A stretch of DNA of 64,000 bases, taken from NCBI GenBank assembly GCA_022702545.1, contig JAHRBC010000002.1, forward strand, positions 3,782,001 through 3,846,000, in the 5' to 3' direction. This DNA comes from Phycomyces nitens (lineage: Eukaryota > Mucoromycota > Mucoromycetes > Mucorales > Phycomycetaceae). Position numbers and translations under genes: made by a program. Under the pieces are notes generated by a model. The model saw only the letters and a program-made list of their open reading frames with translations, had not been told where the DNA came from and ran no database searches. Shown piece by piece: positions 1-11,826 of this stretch (the stretch's first letter is position 1; every line of letters starts with the position of its first letter).

Positions 1-152
1 TCCCCCTTTATCCGTTCAGTCGTCATTGCTTATTTTTCTTCTTGTCTGGCTTCAAAACCCCACTTGTTTCCCACGAATGCAATAACAATATGTTTATGAA
101 TTGAATTGAACGATATGTAAAATGAAGTAGAAAGAAATACAAGGTGTTTAAT

Positions 153-1154
153 TTAAATAAGATCAGCAAACTTCTTGACCAGCTTCTGGAGATCCTTGGC
201 TCTCAGGGCACTAGTCTCCAAAACCTCCTCATGGTTAGCCTTGTAGTTCTCAATATCAATCTCGGTGTCCTCCTCGGTAACCAACCCCAACTCGGCCAAA
301 ACTTCCTTCTTGGCATCCTTTCCACGAGCAACAACCACAGCATTGGTAACCAAGCTGATACCGAGAACCTTGATTCCACAGTGGCGAGCAACAACAACCT
401 CAGGCACGGTCGACATACCTACCACATCAGCTCCAATTGAGGCCAAGAAGCGAGCTTCGACACGAGTCTCGTAGCTGGGACCAGCCACGAATGCATAGAC
501 ACCTTCACGGATATCATCTTGCTTGATACCGATCTCAAGAGCAGCCTTGAAGGCAAGCTTACGGAGGTTGTAGGTGTAGGCATCCGAGACAGGAGGGAAA
601 CGAGGGCCAAAGGACTCAAAGTTGTGGCCGATCAAAGGACTGTTTCCGGACAGACCAGGCAAGGACAGGTGGTCGTTGATAATCATAAGGTCACCAACCT
701 TGTGTTCAGGGTTAAGAGATCCGCAAGCATTGGTCACGACCAAGGTTTCTACACCCAAAAGCTTCATCACACGCACGGGCAAAGTGCACTGTTGAAGATT
801 GTGGCCCTCATAAAAGTGGAATCGACCACACATAAATACAGTAGGCGTGCGGGACTCTCCAAGGTGCCCAAATACCAACTTACCCGCATGGCCAACGACT
901 AGAGATTTTTATAGATCTTAGTCCCAGACTAGCTTATCTCGAGAATCCAATCCTTTTAACTTACCAGTGCTAGAGACAAAGCCAGGAATTGTCTCATAAG
1001 GAAATTCGACCTTGGTTGACTGATCGATCGTGTCAACCAAACCACCGAGACCAGAACCACAGATAATACCGAATTTAACGGTCTGGAATTCCTGGGGAAC
1101 CAATTTCTTCAGGTAGCTAGCGCTAGTCTCGTAGGTTTCTTGGGTGATGGTCAT
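153..1154 (-). CDS. purine nucleoside phosphorylase
   Basis: Two exons (1154-965 and 898-153) joined across a 66 bp intron (964-899, GTAAGT..TAG) give a 311-residue protein, the usual size of trimeric PNPs. The enzyme splits purine nucleosides with phosphate to base plus ribose-1-phosphate in cytosolic purine salvage. Visible family motifs: GSGLGGLVD near residue 33 (phosphate loop), STVVGHAGKLVFG formed exactly across the splice junction, GRFHFYEGH, TNACGSL, GDLMIINDH, GPSYET and GADVVGMSTVPE (purine-binding Glu/Met region). The ATG at 1154 begins the only open first exon. The splice repairs the STV.GHAG motif, which supports the model. The long open frames on the opposite strand are shadows. 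PNP1-type function is a family inference; substrate preference cannot be read from the sequence. Confidence 0.95.
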
Positions 1155-4100
1155 TGTGATAAGTGAGATGAGAGGCAGAAAAGGTTTGTGAGCAAGAAGA
1201 AAGAAACGCGCTGACCCTTTTTGTGGTTTTGTGCTTTAGTAGCTATTTTTATTTTCCTATATATTTATACTTATATATAAAAAGTGGTATCTGCTGTATT
1301 TATGTGTGTATATGTGGGTATGTGTTGCGTGTGACTTTCTGTGGCTGTCCAATGGCATTATAATTAATATGACCAGAGTTTATGGTTCTACAAACCAAGG
1401 TATCTGCATTCACCTGTCCTACTGATTATACATTATTCTATAAAGGCAAGATACCGGACAGCCTAGGATAGACTTCAAATATACCCGCTATAGACACAGC
1501 ACTCCAGAGACTTTAATAAATTGCATTATTATAAGGGGTAGTCCAGGTGGCATATTGATTTCAATGGGCACCTCAAGCCTAACATTCAATTCAATCTCTT
1601 TCTTTACAGCAAAATAGTCAATTGATATTAATTATATATCACTGATTTATATATCAGTGTGGCACAAACCAAGTATCAGAACAATGTCCTCTTTATTTTA
1701 CCGTTTATAAACACCTCTTATCAGAACCTGATAGGTGGGTTCCGATATCCAAATGGCTCGAGCATGGTAAGCGGCACGCCAAAGGCAAATGAATCAAATG
1801 GCAATCTTCTTTTGTGCCTTGATCAATCTATCGATGGCATATTTAAATTATCCCTTGGTAACCAAGGCAGGCTTGGTTGATCTATTGTTTGGGCACATAC
1901 AAAATCACACCAATGGTGATTACTGCCCTTTAGTATATCTAATAGCAAGAAACCCATGTATTCAATTCATCTTGGTTTACCTAATTTAATTTAAAATCTC
2001 TTGATGATATGAAAACATACTTGCAAGAATCTAATCTTTTGTAGTGCTACCACGCGCCCGCTTTATCTTGGCTGTGTTATCTGATATTAACATTAATGCC
2101 TATCACGTATCCTAGGTCAAAAGGCTTTCAGCTAGCCGATCCCTACACAATTCCATCGCAATTGAATTCTTAAAATCAAAATTATCCAGTCCTATTTAAG
2201 CTTTTTCAGCTGGTTACCACTATAGTTTTATGATTCAATATTTGGCAAAAAGCATAAATCTTTACTTATCCAAATAACATAATCTCATCTCTGATCAGTT
2301 TCTCTTGATCAACACAGTCTTGCTTATTCCTTCTTGCGCTTAATAGCCATGATTTTTAATCAGTTTCTTATAAAAAGCGCATTTCAAAACTACGAATTAA
2401 TCGGCGAATCGTTTAATACTGACATTACGTACTGTGCATACAATCACAAATCTTGGTGTTAATAAAATCATCATTTTATTCTACAAGACGAATAAAGATA
2501 TTTAAAAGGTATTTGCGGTTTATATTGTTTGTAAAAATATAGCTTCTTTAATCGTCTGAAATCTTCTTAAAATTTTAGTGGTTATTTTGTTGACATGAAA
2601 GATTTAAAAAGAACTGTAAAAATTAGGATACGCTAGTTATTCAAACAGGCCACTCAACTAGAACACTTTGTACATGTTATTGTACAAGCATGTAATACAA
2701 TATGCTTAACATCGTATTATAAACATAGTCGCCTTTACACTTCTATAGTAAACTATTCTCTAGATTTAATAAATACATTGTATTCCATTGGTATTGAGCG
2801 CTATTTTGAACTGTTAGGGACCAGATAACATTGATACCAAACAAAAATCATTTATTAGTCTGCCAAGATCTATTGAATTTTTAAAAAAAAAACGTCGTTT
2901 TACATTAATTTATAAATAGCGAGTTAAAAATAACAATCCTGTAATATTCACAGTTGGCTTGAGTCGCGTTGGTTTAGGAAATTGTATCGAAAAAAGGCCA
3001 TGCTTTGCGACGTGTATTATTGCCGAAACATTATTTGAGCCTTTTAAAGGCTACTATTGATGAAATAATACGATAATATCTATATATATTGCTTCTATCC
3101 ATAGTTCAACTGGTATAGAAGAATATATTCACTTTTTAAAAGATTTGTATATATATATGTCTATTTTCTCAAGTTGAATCCTATTGAAAACTTGGGTTTG
3201 TTTTTGAGAGTAATATTTTACCAAACGTTTCATAAAAAAGGATAAGAGTCAATAACAAAGCGGTGTAAGGCAATGCAATGTAATGTAATGCAATTAAATT
3301 CGAAAAGATAAGGTACCACATTCAATGTCATTTTATCAACATTTTATTAACATTTTATCAACGAAAAAAAATCTTTAAATCTGCTATCAATGAAACAGGA
3401 TAGAGTGAAGAGGTTGTTTTTATATAAAGGGGAGTATGTTTCCTTTTCAGAACGGTTTCCAGCAAATTTTGTTATTTTATTTTTTTCCATTCTCACTATG
3501 TTGACATTATAATAGAGCTTTTGGGCCTAGTATTATGTTACAATCTTATAAAAGAAAATCGAGAGAAAAATTCTTAAAGAAGCAGGAATTATTGTTATTT
3601 ACCTTTGCGAGCAAAATCTGTTCAAGACAACTCCCATTTGTTCGGTTGTTCATATACGTGATTTATTAACACATAGCACATATATAACAATATTAACCCT
3701 GGAAATGAGAGATACTTTATATCAAAATTGAACTATTAAATTATGGAAGGTATTTCCATGCCTCTCCAAACACTACAATGAAACAAAAAACTTCTTGTTG
3801 ATAAAACTGATTCTCTGTCTCTGTACTGAAATCGGATAAACAGAACTCTTGGAATTCTGTTAATCAGACATGTTAGAAAGTCGATATCAAAAGAATCCAG
3901 TATGACTATATCCAGTCTACTTCAGCTTACGGTAGACAAACTTTATTTCTGGATGAAATGGAAAAGTCTTTGTGACCCCATCGTATAGAGTGACATGTAA
4001 AAGTATTTTGTTTATTTGGCGGGTGTGTCAAGACTTGGTACCTGTGGGTATGTAGGCCACCCATGAGAGCGAAAATAATAATTGAAGATATATAGAAATA

Positions 4101-6490
4101 AATAATAAAAAGAAACCCCTAAATATTGTGGAAAATAAACAAAGTATAAGAGCAAAAGAAAAAAGTAATAGTGGTTGGTACGGGATAACAGCGAGAGTAA
4201 TCAGCGTGAAGGAAAATAGATTACGGAAAAAACCCCAGTAGGAGAAGAAAGTAAAATAGAAAAATACAGCTAGTAATAATACAGAAGGAATTATTGTATA
4301 GGGAAAGAAGAAAAGAATGAGACGTCAAGAACTGAGAATAAGTACCTATGTGCTGACAGCACTAAGCACTACAAAAATTGAGTGGTTTCATTCATAGCAA
4401 ACTACTATATTATCTTACCATTAGTAGACTGAAGTTAAACATAATAAACTTTTTTATTTTTGATGGCAATTATATTATTCAATATGTTCTATTGGATAGA
4501 ATAATAAAGTAGAGCCTTTTAGATATGATATTTGTTTGTGATTTATTTCTACTTCTTGAAACTATATTGTGAAATTAATTGTAGTAAAAATAATAAACAA
4601 ATCAATTATTATCATAGTTATTCTCATAATAAGGAAGAGAAATATGACCAGTATGCTTGCAAGTAAATAAGTTGACTGAAGATAATGAATTGTCTTATAG
4701 TTTTATTATTATTTAACAGCATTGTGTACACTCTTGTCCTATATCTAGACATCTTTTTCAACCTAATAAACTATAAATTACAAAGATATGAAAATGACGG
4801 CAAGCATATTCTTTTGGATTATCATTTTTATTGCCCTCATTTTATCAGGGTCAAACAGCCTTTTAATACAAAGTATTTGTTTTTCCTTTTTATTTTTTAT
4901 ATTCTTTTGTGCCTAAATATTACTGCAAAATACTCTGGTAATTAATTCTTTTCTTTCTCTTGTGAATATATTTTTTACTCAATATATTTTATTATTCATA
5001 GGTAACTGCTTATAAATATATTATGGGGCTCTCTATTGCACTTGGCTGTATATCCAAAGGTAAGATCATATTATGCTAAAGCTATTTTTTATTAACTAAA
5101 TCACTCTTTTATATATAGCCACAAATGCTATTTTTCTATCTATCTCAATATAATATTCTGGTAAACCTTTTATATTATAAATATGTTCTCTTTAATAACA
5201 TCTATCACAGATGTCTTGCTAAGCTCTTATATGGATTCCAAATTGAAATTATCTGGCCATTCCAATGGCTATATCTTGTAAGTAAACCAATATTTTAATA
5301 TTATATATTGTCTATCTACAAATATTAATATATATCTATTAGACAATAATCATTTGTTGGTATATTATAGAGAGTCTATCAAATGTTCTGTTTATTAGAT
5401 TAAAAATGTAAGTATAAGAATGAATGGTTTATATAAAAATCATGTACTAATAATCTTCTCTTTTACTTTTAGACAATATTGGCTTTCTCTCAGCCAAGTA
5501 AGTATCCTGGCTCTATTAAGAACCAGGTGATAGTGTCGACCAAGAAATATTGATTGGTAGAATAGATATACCAAAGAAATAATCTAGAGACTAGAATATA
5601 TAGTGCAAATGTATTTTTTATCAAATAAAACGAAAAATAAAATTTTTCAGAATCTATTGCTCCAAAAAAACAACAAACCAGGGAGGCTTGTTTGCATAGA
5701 ATAACTACAATTACCTTGTAATAGTCTACAATCATCCTTGATGGACTGTCAAAACATACTATAAAACCTACTATAAAATATAATGAAAGATAAAACTGGT
5801 TGTTTATAAGTGGTCAATCTCCCCTGACACAAACTGTCTGTGTATTGTAAAATACAATGCAAAAAAGGGTAGATTGACTAGGAATATAATGTGGCTACAA
5901 TATATATTTAAGTTTTGTGCTGTTTGAGGATATTTAAAATATTCTACATTGGATTCTTGTACACCAGTAGGTAGGATGATTCAGTTCACCCCTATATCTT
6001 TTTAGTCTACTATGGATCACGATCATATATTACCAAAAGCATAGTAAAATTATACAATTCAGTAGCATATTTTATAAGTTTCATCTACATAATACCCTTG
6101 GACTTTTGTAGTGTTGGCTACAGAGGATACACTCTTGGTATCCTTTTTCAGAGTTAAGTCAATAATCCTTTCACGAGTCTGTAGAGGAACTGCTCGGCAC
6201 TTCTTTGGTGTTTTAATTGCCTTGACAGCACTTCCGTTTTGCTTTGAAATATTGTTAGATGATATCATGTTGAAGTTGATGAATAAATTTTAAAAGACAC
6301 TTGTTAAACAGCAGAATCTCTGTTACTTATTTATAATAGCATAAAATGTAAAATTTTGGGTATGAAAAACTGTTCAGATCATGCAAGAAAAAAATATATT
6401 ATAATTAGACATTTGAGGAACAATCACAAAATCCAAATTGCACTTTCACCAAATAACATGTCACATTCACCAGATCAGATTCAAAAATTG
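1155..6490. other. gene-free AT-rich DNA
   Basis: About 5.3 kb with frequent stops in all frames and many A/T runs. No open frame here has a recognisable domain or convincing codon structure; those at 4685-4945 and 5490-5735 are low-complexity and hydrophobic. The only coding-like remnant is the short stretch at 6059-6268, listed separately. The segment next to 1154 probably holds the PNP promoter; its first 100 bp are relatively GC-rich. Confidence 0.6.
6059..6268 (-). pseudogene. transposase helix-turn-helix fragment (tentative)
   Basis: A 69-residue frame in otherwise non-coding DNA. Its middle part, with RERIIDLTLKK followed by a SVSSVANTT segment, resembles the first helices of Tc1/IS630-type transposase DNA-binding domains, which often begin after a proline- and lysine-rich leader as here. 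No catalytic DDE part follows in any frame downstream (towards position 5000). If correct this is the N-terminal scrap of a dead DNA transposon; a chance open frame is the main alternative. Confidence 0.3.
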
Positions 6491-6491
6491 G

Positions 6492-6507
<16 letters not shown>
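6491..6507. repeat. left copy of LINE target-site duplication
   Basis: A G followed by a TA run directly abuts the element's poly(A) tract (poly-T on this strand). The same GTATATATATATATAT string occurs at 11811-11826 next to the element's 5' end, so the LINE apparently inserted into a TA microsatellite and duplicated about 16 bp. Because TA runs are common in this DNA, a chance match is possible. Confidence 0.6.
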
Positions 6508-6525
<18 letters not shown>

Positions 6526-6542
6526 TAGTATTATATTGTTCT

Positions 6543-6564
6543 GCCGTCACGCAAGGCGTGCGGC
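6543..6564 (-). other. 3' stem-loop of the LINE
   Basis: GCCG-CACGC, loop CTT, GCGTG-A-CGGC on the element's sense strand: nine base pairs with one bulged A and a three-base loop. It lies 16 bases before the poly(A) tract. Several LINE families use a conserved 3' hairpin that their own reverse transcriptase recognises; that role here is inference. Confidence 0.6.
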
Positions 6565-6681
6565 TTCTAGATTGCCATTAATTGGACTTGGAGGAAAGGA
6601 ATAATATAAAAGGACAATATAGGTGATAAAAAAGTAAGGAAAATAAGTAAAAGAAAGGAAAGAAAGAAAGAAAAAAACTCC

Positions 6682-9600
6682 TTAAGCTAGTATAGCTCGC
6701 TGTCTCTCTATAGTACTGGAGGCCTTTGTAGCCACTACTCCAGGAAGAAAAGGCTGATTATCAAAGACAAACTTCCAATGGGCATTCCAAATTGCCTTGG
6801 CTGTTATAACCACCAGCAAAATCTGAGTATCCCGAGTGGGAGAAGCAGAGGGGAGTTGACAGGATGTCAGCATCTGCCGAACATCATCCAGGGTCCAGCT
6901 CCGGCAGAAACGAGAGAGGACTACGTTCCACACCGGGCGTTTCTTAGGACAGAAGAAGAGGAAATGGTCTTGGTCTTCGGTGTCGGTGGAGCACACCAAG
7001 CACATGGGGTCAGAGACGGTGTGAGGCATGATGTTGTGGATGGCCAGTCGGGTAGGAATCCGCTTCCATATCACTTTCCACCACAAAGTGCGACAATGGT
7101 GTGGAATAACCAGGGACCAAAAACGACGCCAACGGACAGGAGGGAGAAGTGGCGGAGGTGGGGACGGACGAAGATGCCGGTGCAGTGATCCTGTGGATGC
7201 TTTGCCCAAAGGGCGTTTGTCTAAAAGGACCACGGAGAGAAGAGAAGAGAGACCAGGCGGAGGAGGTGAGGTGGGAGACGGGAGTTGAAGACACGGAAGA
7301 AACCAAGGACAATAGACCATTCTACCAGCATCGATCTTGCTGAAGAATTGGCCAATACGGTTCCGTGCTCTTGGGCGATCGCCACGAAGTCGTGGACAGA
7401 GACGTCCATCATCATCTACCAGAAAGGCATCCGAGACAAGAAGTGACTTGAGATTCATTTCCGGAGAAACGAATGGCGGGACAAAAGTCCAAACAGAAGC
7501 CAGGGGGAACTCAAGAACCACCAAAGGTGCTACACTGAGTGTGGGAGGAAGAGCATTGGGAAGTAGACGAGAGCAGGCACGGTGAATTGGCAGTAGGGAA
7601 CTGGGGCAACTCACAGTACTACAGGGAAACAGCAGAGCTATACTAGCAGAAGGAGAACGAAAGTGAAGAGGAAGTAAAAATTCTAAATAAGGTAATAAAA
7701 AGGAAGAAGATCGAGAAAACGATCGAGAACGCAAAATGGGAAGAATCCATCGCAGTTGGAGAGCACGCTGTTGGTGATCAGGATCCAAAAGACCCAAACC
7801 CCCAGACTTGCGTGGTAGGCAAAGAAGAGGCCAACCAGGGCTGCCAAAACCAAGGTGGAGAAAAGAACGAACATGCTTGCGTATAGCAGCGAAGAAAGAG
7901 AGAGGGGCAGGGGTCACATAGAGGACATGCCATATGGAGCTCAAGAGAAGAGAGTTGGCAACAATACTCTTACCGCGCACTGACAAGCCTCTTGCAGAGA
8001 GCATAGTGCAGTGGCGTTCGAGTTTGGCAAGGAGGGCAGCACGGAAAGATTCTAGTTGGGCAGGGTGAGAGCTAAGTGGGAAACCCAGATAACGGATGGC
8101 ATTAGCCTCATGGCAATCATGGCGGGTGGTAATATTGGCAGCATCCAGAACAGGACCCCAATCGGGATGGAAATGCCCAGAGAGAGCAACAGCAACTGTC
8201 TTGTTCAGATTGACCTTTGCATTCGAGGCCAGCCCGAAAGTGCGCAGAATCGACAAGACGGTGCTCATCTCAGAGGGAGAGGACAAGAACAACAGAAGAT
8301 CATCAGCGTAAGCCAGAAGCTTCAGAGGTGGCGGAGAAAGAGGCGGTGTAGAGGAGGAGAGGTGGGAGGGAACCAAGAAGCGGAATCCACAAAGGGACGG
8401 AGAGGCAAGGAGGGAACGAAGGAGAGGCTCAAAGGCAATGTTGAACAAAAGTGGCGAGAGCGGGTCACCCTGTCGAAGCCCACGACCTTGCTCAAAGGAG
8501 GACGAGATATGGCCATTGACATTGACATGGATCTGAGTCGAGAAGAAGAGGGCGCAAACAGAGTCAATGAACATGGTAGGTAAACCTAACCGTGACATGA
8601 CCAGACGAAGGTAAGTGGGATGGACCCGATCGTAAGCTTTCTCTTGGTCCAGAAGGAGACCGACTCCAGGATCCTTGGTGAGTTGGGCATGGGACATAGC
8701 CAGCCGAGTCAAAAGTCCATTGTCCGCAATGAAGCGGTCAGCCATGAAGCCCGTTTGGAATGGGGTGATCAGAGGGCCTATGCAACATCTTAGACGGGAT
8801 GTGAGCATCTTGGTGAAGAGTTTAGCGTCGCAGTTGATGAGGGAGATTGGGCGCCAGTTCCGAAGAGAAGTCAGGTCACCAGCCTTGGGAAGCAAGACCA
8901 AAACTGTTTCCAGCCACGAAGGGGAAAACACCACAGAGGGCATCCTGATACACCTCAACAGCAAGGGACTGGATGGTGGGGTGAGCAAGTAAGCGCGACC
9001 ACAAAGGGTACGGCAGGCCATCCATGCCAGGGCTGGAGTTGTTCGGGGTAGTCTTAAGCACAGACTTGAGTTCGTCCAGCGTCACTTTAAAGGTCAAAGG
9101 AGCGGAGTCTTCGGAAGAAAGGCTTGTAGAAGGAGGGATGTGGTCGATGAGGGAGTGAGCGGCCGAGAGGTCAATGGCTTCTTGAGAGTATAGGGACTGG
9201 TAAAATGAGCGTGTGTGGCCAAGCAGGTCTGCTGGCGAGGTGAAGGTGGTGGAGGTGTCGGGGTCAACGAGAGTGGTGATGGACTTGGCAGCAGAGCGTT
9301 GCTTGAGTACTCGGAAGAAATATTTGGACGATGTCTCGCCTTCTTCACACCACTTGGCACCAGATCGGGCTGCTAGGGTGGAGGCACGAGTTAGCTGAAT
9401 CGAGGCCAGCTCAGATTCGACGGAGGAGAGTTGAGGTGAGGATGAAGATCCTGAGAGCTCATTGCGGAGGCGGTGGAGGCGACGCTCTTGGGAACGGAGG
9501 CGACGTTGGACTTTTTGCCATAAGTGAGCGATAATTGCTTGACAGCCTGCTTGAGACAATCCCAACGGATCCCAGGGGAAGCATCTTTGGGAAAAGATTG

Positions 9601-10395
9601 GCTTGCCTTATCCAAAAGATCAGTCAAGATAGTGTCAAATTCGTCGTGAAAAAGGTACTGGGTGTTGAAACGCCAGACCCCAGGTCCAGATGGGCGAGAG
9701 AGAGGAATGGAGACAGCGAGAAGACAGTGGTCAGTCCAAGAAGGATTGATGAAACTGACTTCGGGTGATTCGGTGGGGATGGAGGAAGGGCGGAAGAGGT
9801 AGTCGATACATGTACGGGTTCGGGAACTATGGAAGGTAGGGATAGGGGAAGAGGCGGAATTAGTGATAGCATCGATACAATTACCTTGGAGGTAGCCTTG
9901 CCAGTCTGCAGGATGGCTTCGACGTTGATGGAGATTGCAGTTAAAGTCGCCCAAGACAAAGGCAGGAAGTGAAGGGATGAGGGAAGGGAGAAGGGTGGCA
10001 AGAGAAGAAAAGAAAGTGCGCCGCTGGGCAGGGATATTGGGAGCATAAAGAACAACAACAGCAAAAGGATCAATGCGTTGATCAGTATGTGTAACCTTTA
10101 CAACTAGTGCACGGTCATCTGGTGACACGTACAATTGTTCAAGGTGGAGAAGGGGATCGAAAGATATAAGGCCACAGTGCGAAGTCCAAAGACTTGCCTG
10201 GGCTTGGAAGAGAAGGTGCATTGTGGAATGATGGGAAGGAAGGAGATGGGTCTCTTGTAGAGCAAGTAAGGAAAGTAAGGGAGAGAAGGAGCGGAGGTGA
10301 CGGATAAAGAGACGTTTGGGGGATTGCGGATTAGTGATGGTAGATAGGAGACCTCGAGCATTCAAGGTTCCTAAGCGGATAGACTGTACAGTCAT
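6682..10395 (-). pseudogene. LINE ORF2: endonuclease-reverse transcriptase, two frameshifts
   Basis: Starts with ATG immediately after the ORF1 stop. Residues 1 to about 290 form an APE-type endonuclease (LGTLNARG, LALQETHL, VLGDFNCN, TCIDYLF, SWTDHCLLAV with the catalytic Asp-His). Reverse-transcriptase motifs follow: WRPISLIN, GLRQGDPLSPLLF and the catalytic AYADDLLLF. A C-terminal Cys/His segment (CLVCSTDTEDQDHFLFFC) resembles the zinc-binding RVT domain of other LINE ORF2 proteins. The frame breaks near 9510, where an A run appears one base short, and near 8925, where one extra base sits in a C/T run. Otherwise about 1,235 codons are open, including 779 uninterrupted codons after the second break. 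Programmed shifting is possible but unsupported; recent inactivation is simpler. Confidence 0.9.
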
Positions 10396-11733
10396 TTATG
10401 AAGATGGTTGGCCAGACTGACCAGAGGGAGAGTCAAGTTCTTCCATAGGCGTATTGCCGTCAAGATCAGTGAAGGGCTTATTACCCTGGGCATGTGCCTG
10501 GACGGAGAGGTCAAGCAAGGACTGGCGGAATTCGTCATCTGTGATGACGGGCCGGGAGACACCGTCCTCAGGAAGGGCAATGCCTCGAGCGGCAAACGAG
10601 TACTTGCTGGCAGAAGTACCTCGACCACTGGGATCATACATTGGGATGTCAATGTCATCACCAATGGGGGCAGGGGATCGATTGGATCCAGCCTTGGACC
10701 GAGTGGTCATCACCGACAAGGATCGGCGACGAATGGGCTTGGGAGCCGGAGAAATGGGAGCAGGAGGTGTAGTGTTCGTCGTCGATCTGACAACAACACT
10801 GGGAGGAGATGGGGGAGTGTTGGTAGCAGCCTGGAGAGCACGGAGAGCTTCTGCTTCAGCAATCTCCAACTGGATTTGCTCTTGCTGAAGACGCTCGGCC
10901 TCAATGGTGTCGGGATGGGCAGGACAGTCTCTGCTGACCATCTCGTGGCCCAAGACACCACAACGCTTACAGCGGGGTGTACGAGAGGGACGCTTCGTAC
11001 ATGCACGCAGGAAGTGACCTTCCTCACGGCAATACCCGCACACGGGTGGAATATCCTTGGAACGCAGCTCCACTGCGCAGGAAATGGATCCTTCCAAATG
11101 AAGACGGCTGGGAAGGGGTTTGGGTGTGTCTAACCCAGATGTGTCCAGAAGGACGGTAGCTTCACCACGGAAAGTTCCACGGTGGGAGACGTAGGCACGC
11201 AATTGGACAACCTTTCCATACGACTGGAAAGCCTCTTCGATCGGTGCGAGAAGATCAGTTTTGGGATCGCAGGTACTGATGCGATACATGTTAACCTTCA
11301 CAATATGACTATTGGAAGGCAAACTTGGAGAGGCGACGATTCTGGTGCTCTGAAACACCAGGCCGTCGGAGATGGCTTTCACCCGAGTGGCAGGTTCGAT
11401 GAAAAGGGCCTCTGCCAAAAGGTCCTTGGAACGAGTGTAACGCAAGGTCAACGAGGTCATCTGGCCAATATTGTCAGAGAGGACATCATCTACTGCGTTG
11501 GCAGGAACGAGTTTACCGAGATTGAACAAAACGCTCGATGGATGGATGGTGCTGGCCCAAGCAGCAGATGCTGGATTCACGGAGAGACTCTGGTCAAAAC
11601 CAGGTGCGGTGAAGATATGAAGAGACTTGTTCTTCGGACGGGATGGTGTGCTCTGTGCACGGATCGCTGGTCGTTGTACCTGCCATGGGTTGACAGTACT
11701 GCCCTGTGAGTTCGATCCCTCAGGGGTACTCAT
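10396..11733 (-). CDS. LINE ORF1: gag-like RNA-binding protein
   Basis: 445 residues from the ATG at 11733. The frame is open further upstream to 11781, but only a GTG is available there. The central part, roughly residues 140-250, looks like an RRM-type fold. Two CCHC zinc knuckles follow: CGYCREEGHFLRAC (C-X2-C-X4-H-X4-C) and CKRCGVLGHEMVSRDC (C-X2-C-X4-H-X5-C). A Pro/Thr/Ser-rich tail completes it. In LINEs this protein coats the RNA to make the retrotransposition particle. The reading frame is intact. The stop codon TAA is followed with no gap by the ORF2 ATG in the same frame, so ORF2 may be made by termination-reinitiation or stop readthrough. Confidence 0.88.
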   Translation of the reverse strand: MSTPEGSNSQGSTVNPWQVQRPAIRAQSTPSRPKNKSLHIFTAPGFDQSLSVNPASAAWASTIHPSSVLFNLGKLVPANAVDDVLSDNIGQMTSLTLRYTRSKDLLAEALFIEPATRVKAISDGLVFQSTRIVASPSLPSNSHIVKVNMYRISTCDPKTDLLAPIEEAFQSYGKVVQLRAYVSHRGTFRGEATVLLDTSGLDTPKPLPSRLHLEGSISCAVELRSKDIPPVCGYCREEGHFLRACTKRPSRTPRCKRCGVLGHEMVSRDCPAHPDTIEAERLQQEQIQLEIAEAEALRALQAATNTPPSPPSVVVRSTTNTTPPAPISPAPKPIRRRSLSVMTTRSKAGSNRSPAPIGDDIDIPMYDPSGRGTSASKYSFAARGIALPEDGVSRPVITDDEFRQSLLDLSVQAHAQGNKPFTDLDGNTPMEELDSPSGQSGQPSS

Positions 11734-11810
11734 ACTATTTCTTATTTTGGGGATTTGTGTCGGTAGAATATTTATCCGCACAAAACAATTCTTTAGCTGT
11801 GAAACCGTGC

Positions 11811-11826
11811 GTATATATATATATAT
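11811..11826. repeat. right copy of LINE target-site duplication
   Basis: GTATATATATATATAT adjoining the 5' end of the LINE, matching 6491-6507. Beyond it the AT-rich flank resumes. Confidence 0.6.

Larger units (their letters stand above)
6508..11810 (-). mobile_element. non-LTR retrotransposon (LINE), nearly full length
   Basis: A 5.3 kb element on the minus strand: a short 5' leader of about 77 bases, ORF1 (11733-10396), ORF2 (10395-6682), a 155-base 3' UTR with a hairpin, and a 19-base poly(A) tract (poly-T at 6508-6526 as written). It is bounded by matching GTATATA.. strings, taken as target-site duplications. Its base composition, near 50% GC, contrasts sharply with the AT-rich flanks. 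Domain order (RNA-binding gag-like ORF1; APE-type endonuclease, reverse transcriptase and a C-terminal Cys/His domain in ORF2) fits the L1/Tad-like LINE groups. Two single-base frameshifts in ORF2 suggest this copy cannot move on its own. Confidence 0.93.

Noticed and set aside
144..902. Open frames on the plus strand over the PNP gene
   Set aside because: They are antisense shadows of a strongly conserved PNP reading frame, with no domain of their own.
3105..3185. tRNA-like sequence (A-box TAGTTCAACTGG and a GTTGAATCC later)
   Set aside because: No acceptor or anticodon stems form and the spacing is too long; probably chance in AT-rich DNA.
6778..8992. Several plus-strand frames of 80-240 codons across the LINE
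   Set aside because: The GC-rich LINE coding strand leaves few antisense stops; the translations are low-complexity Arg/Gly/Glu and match nothing.
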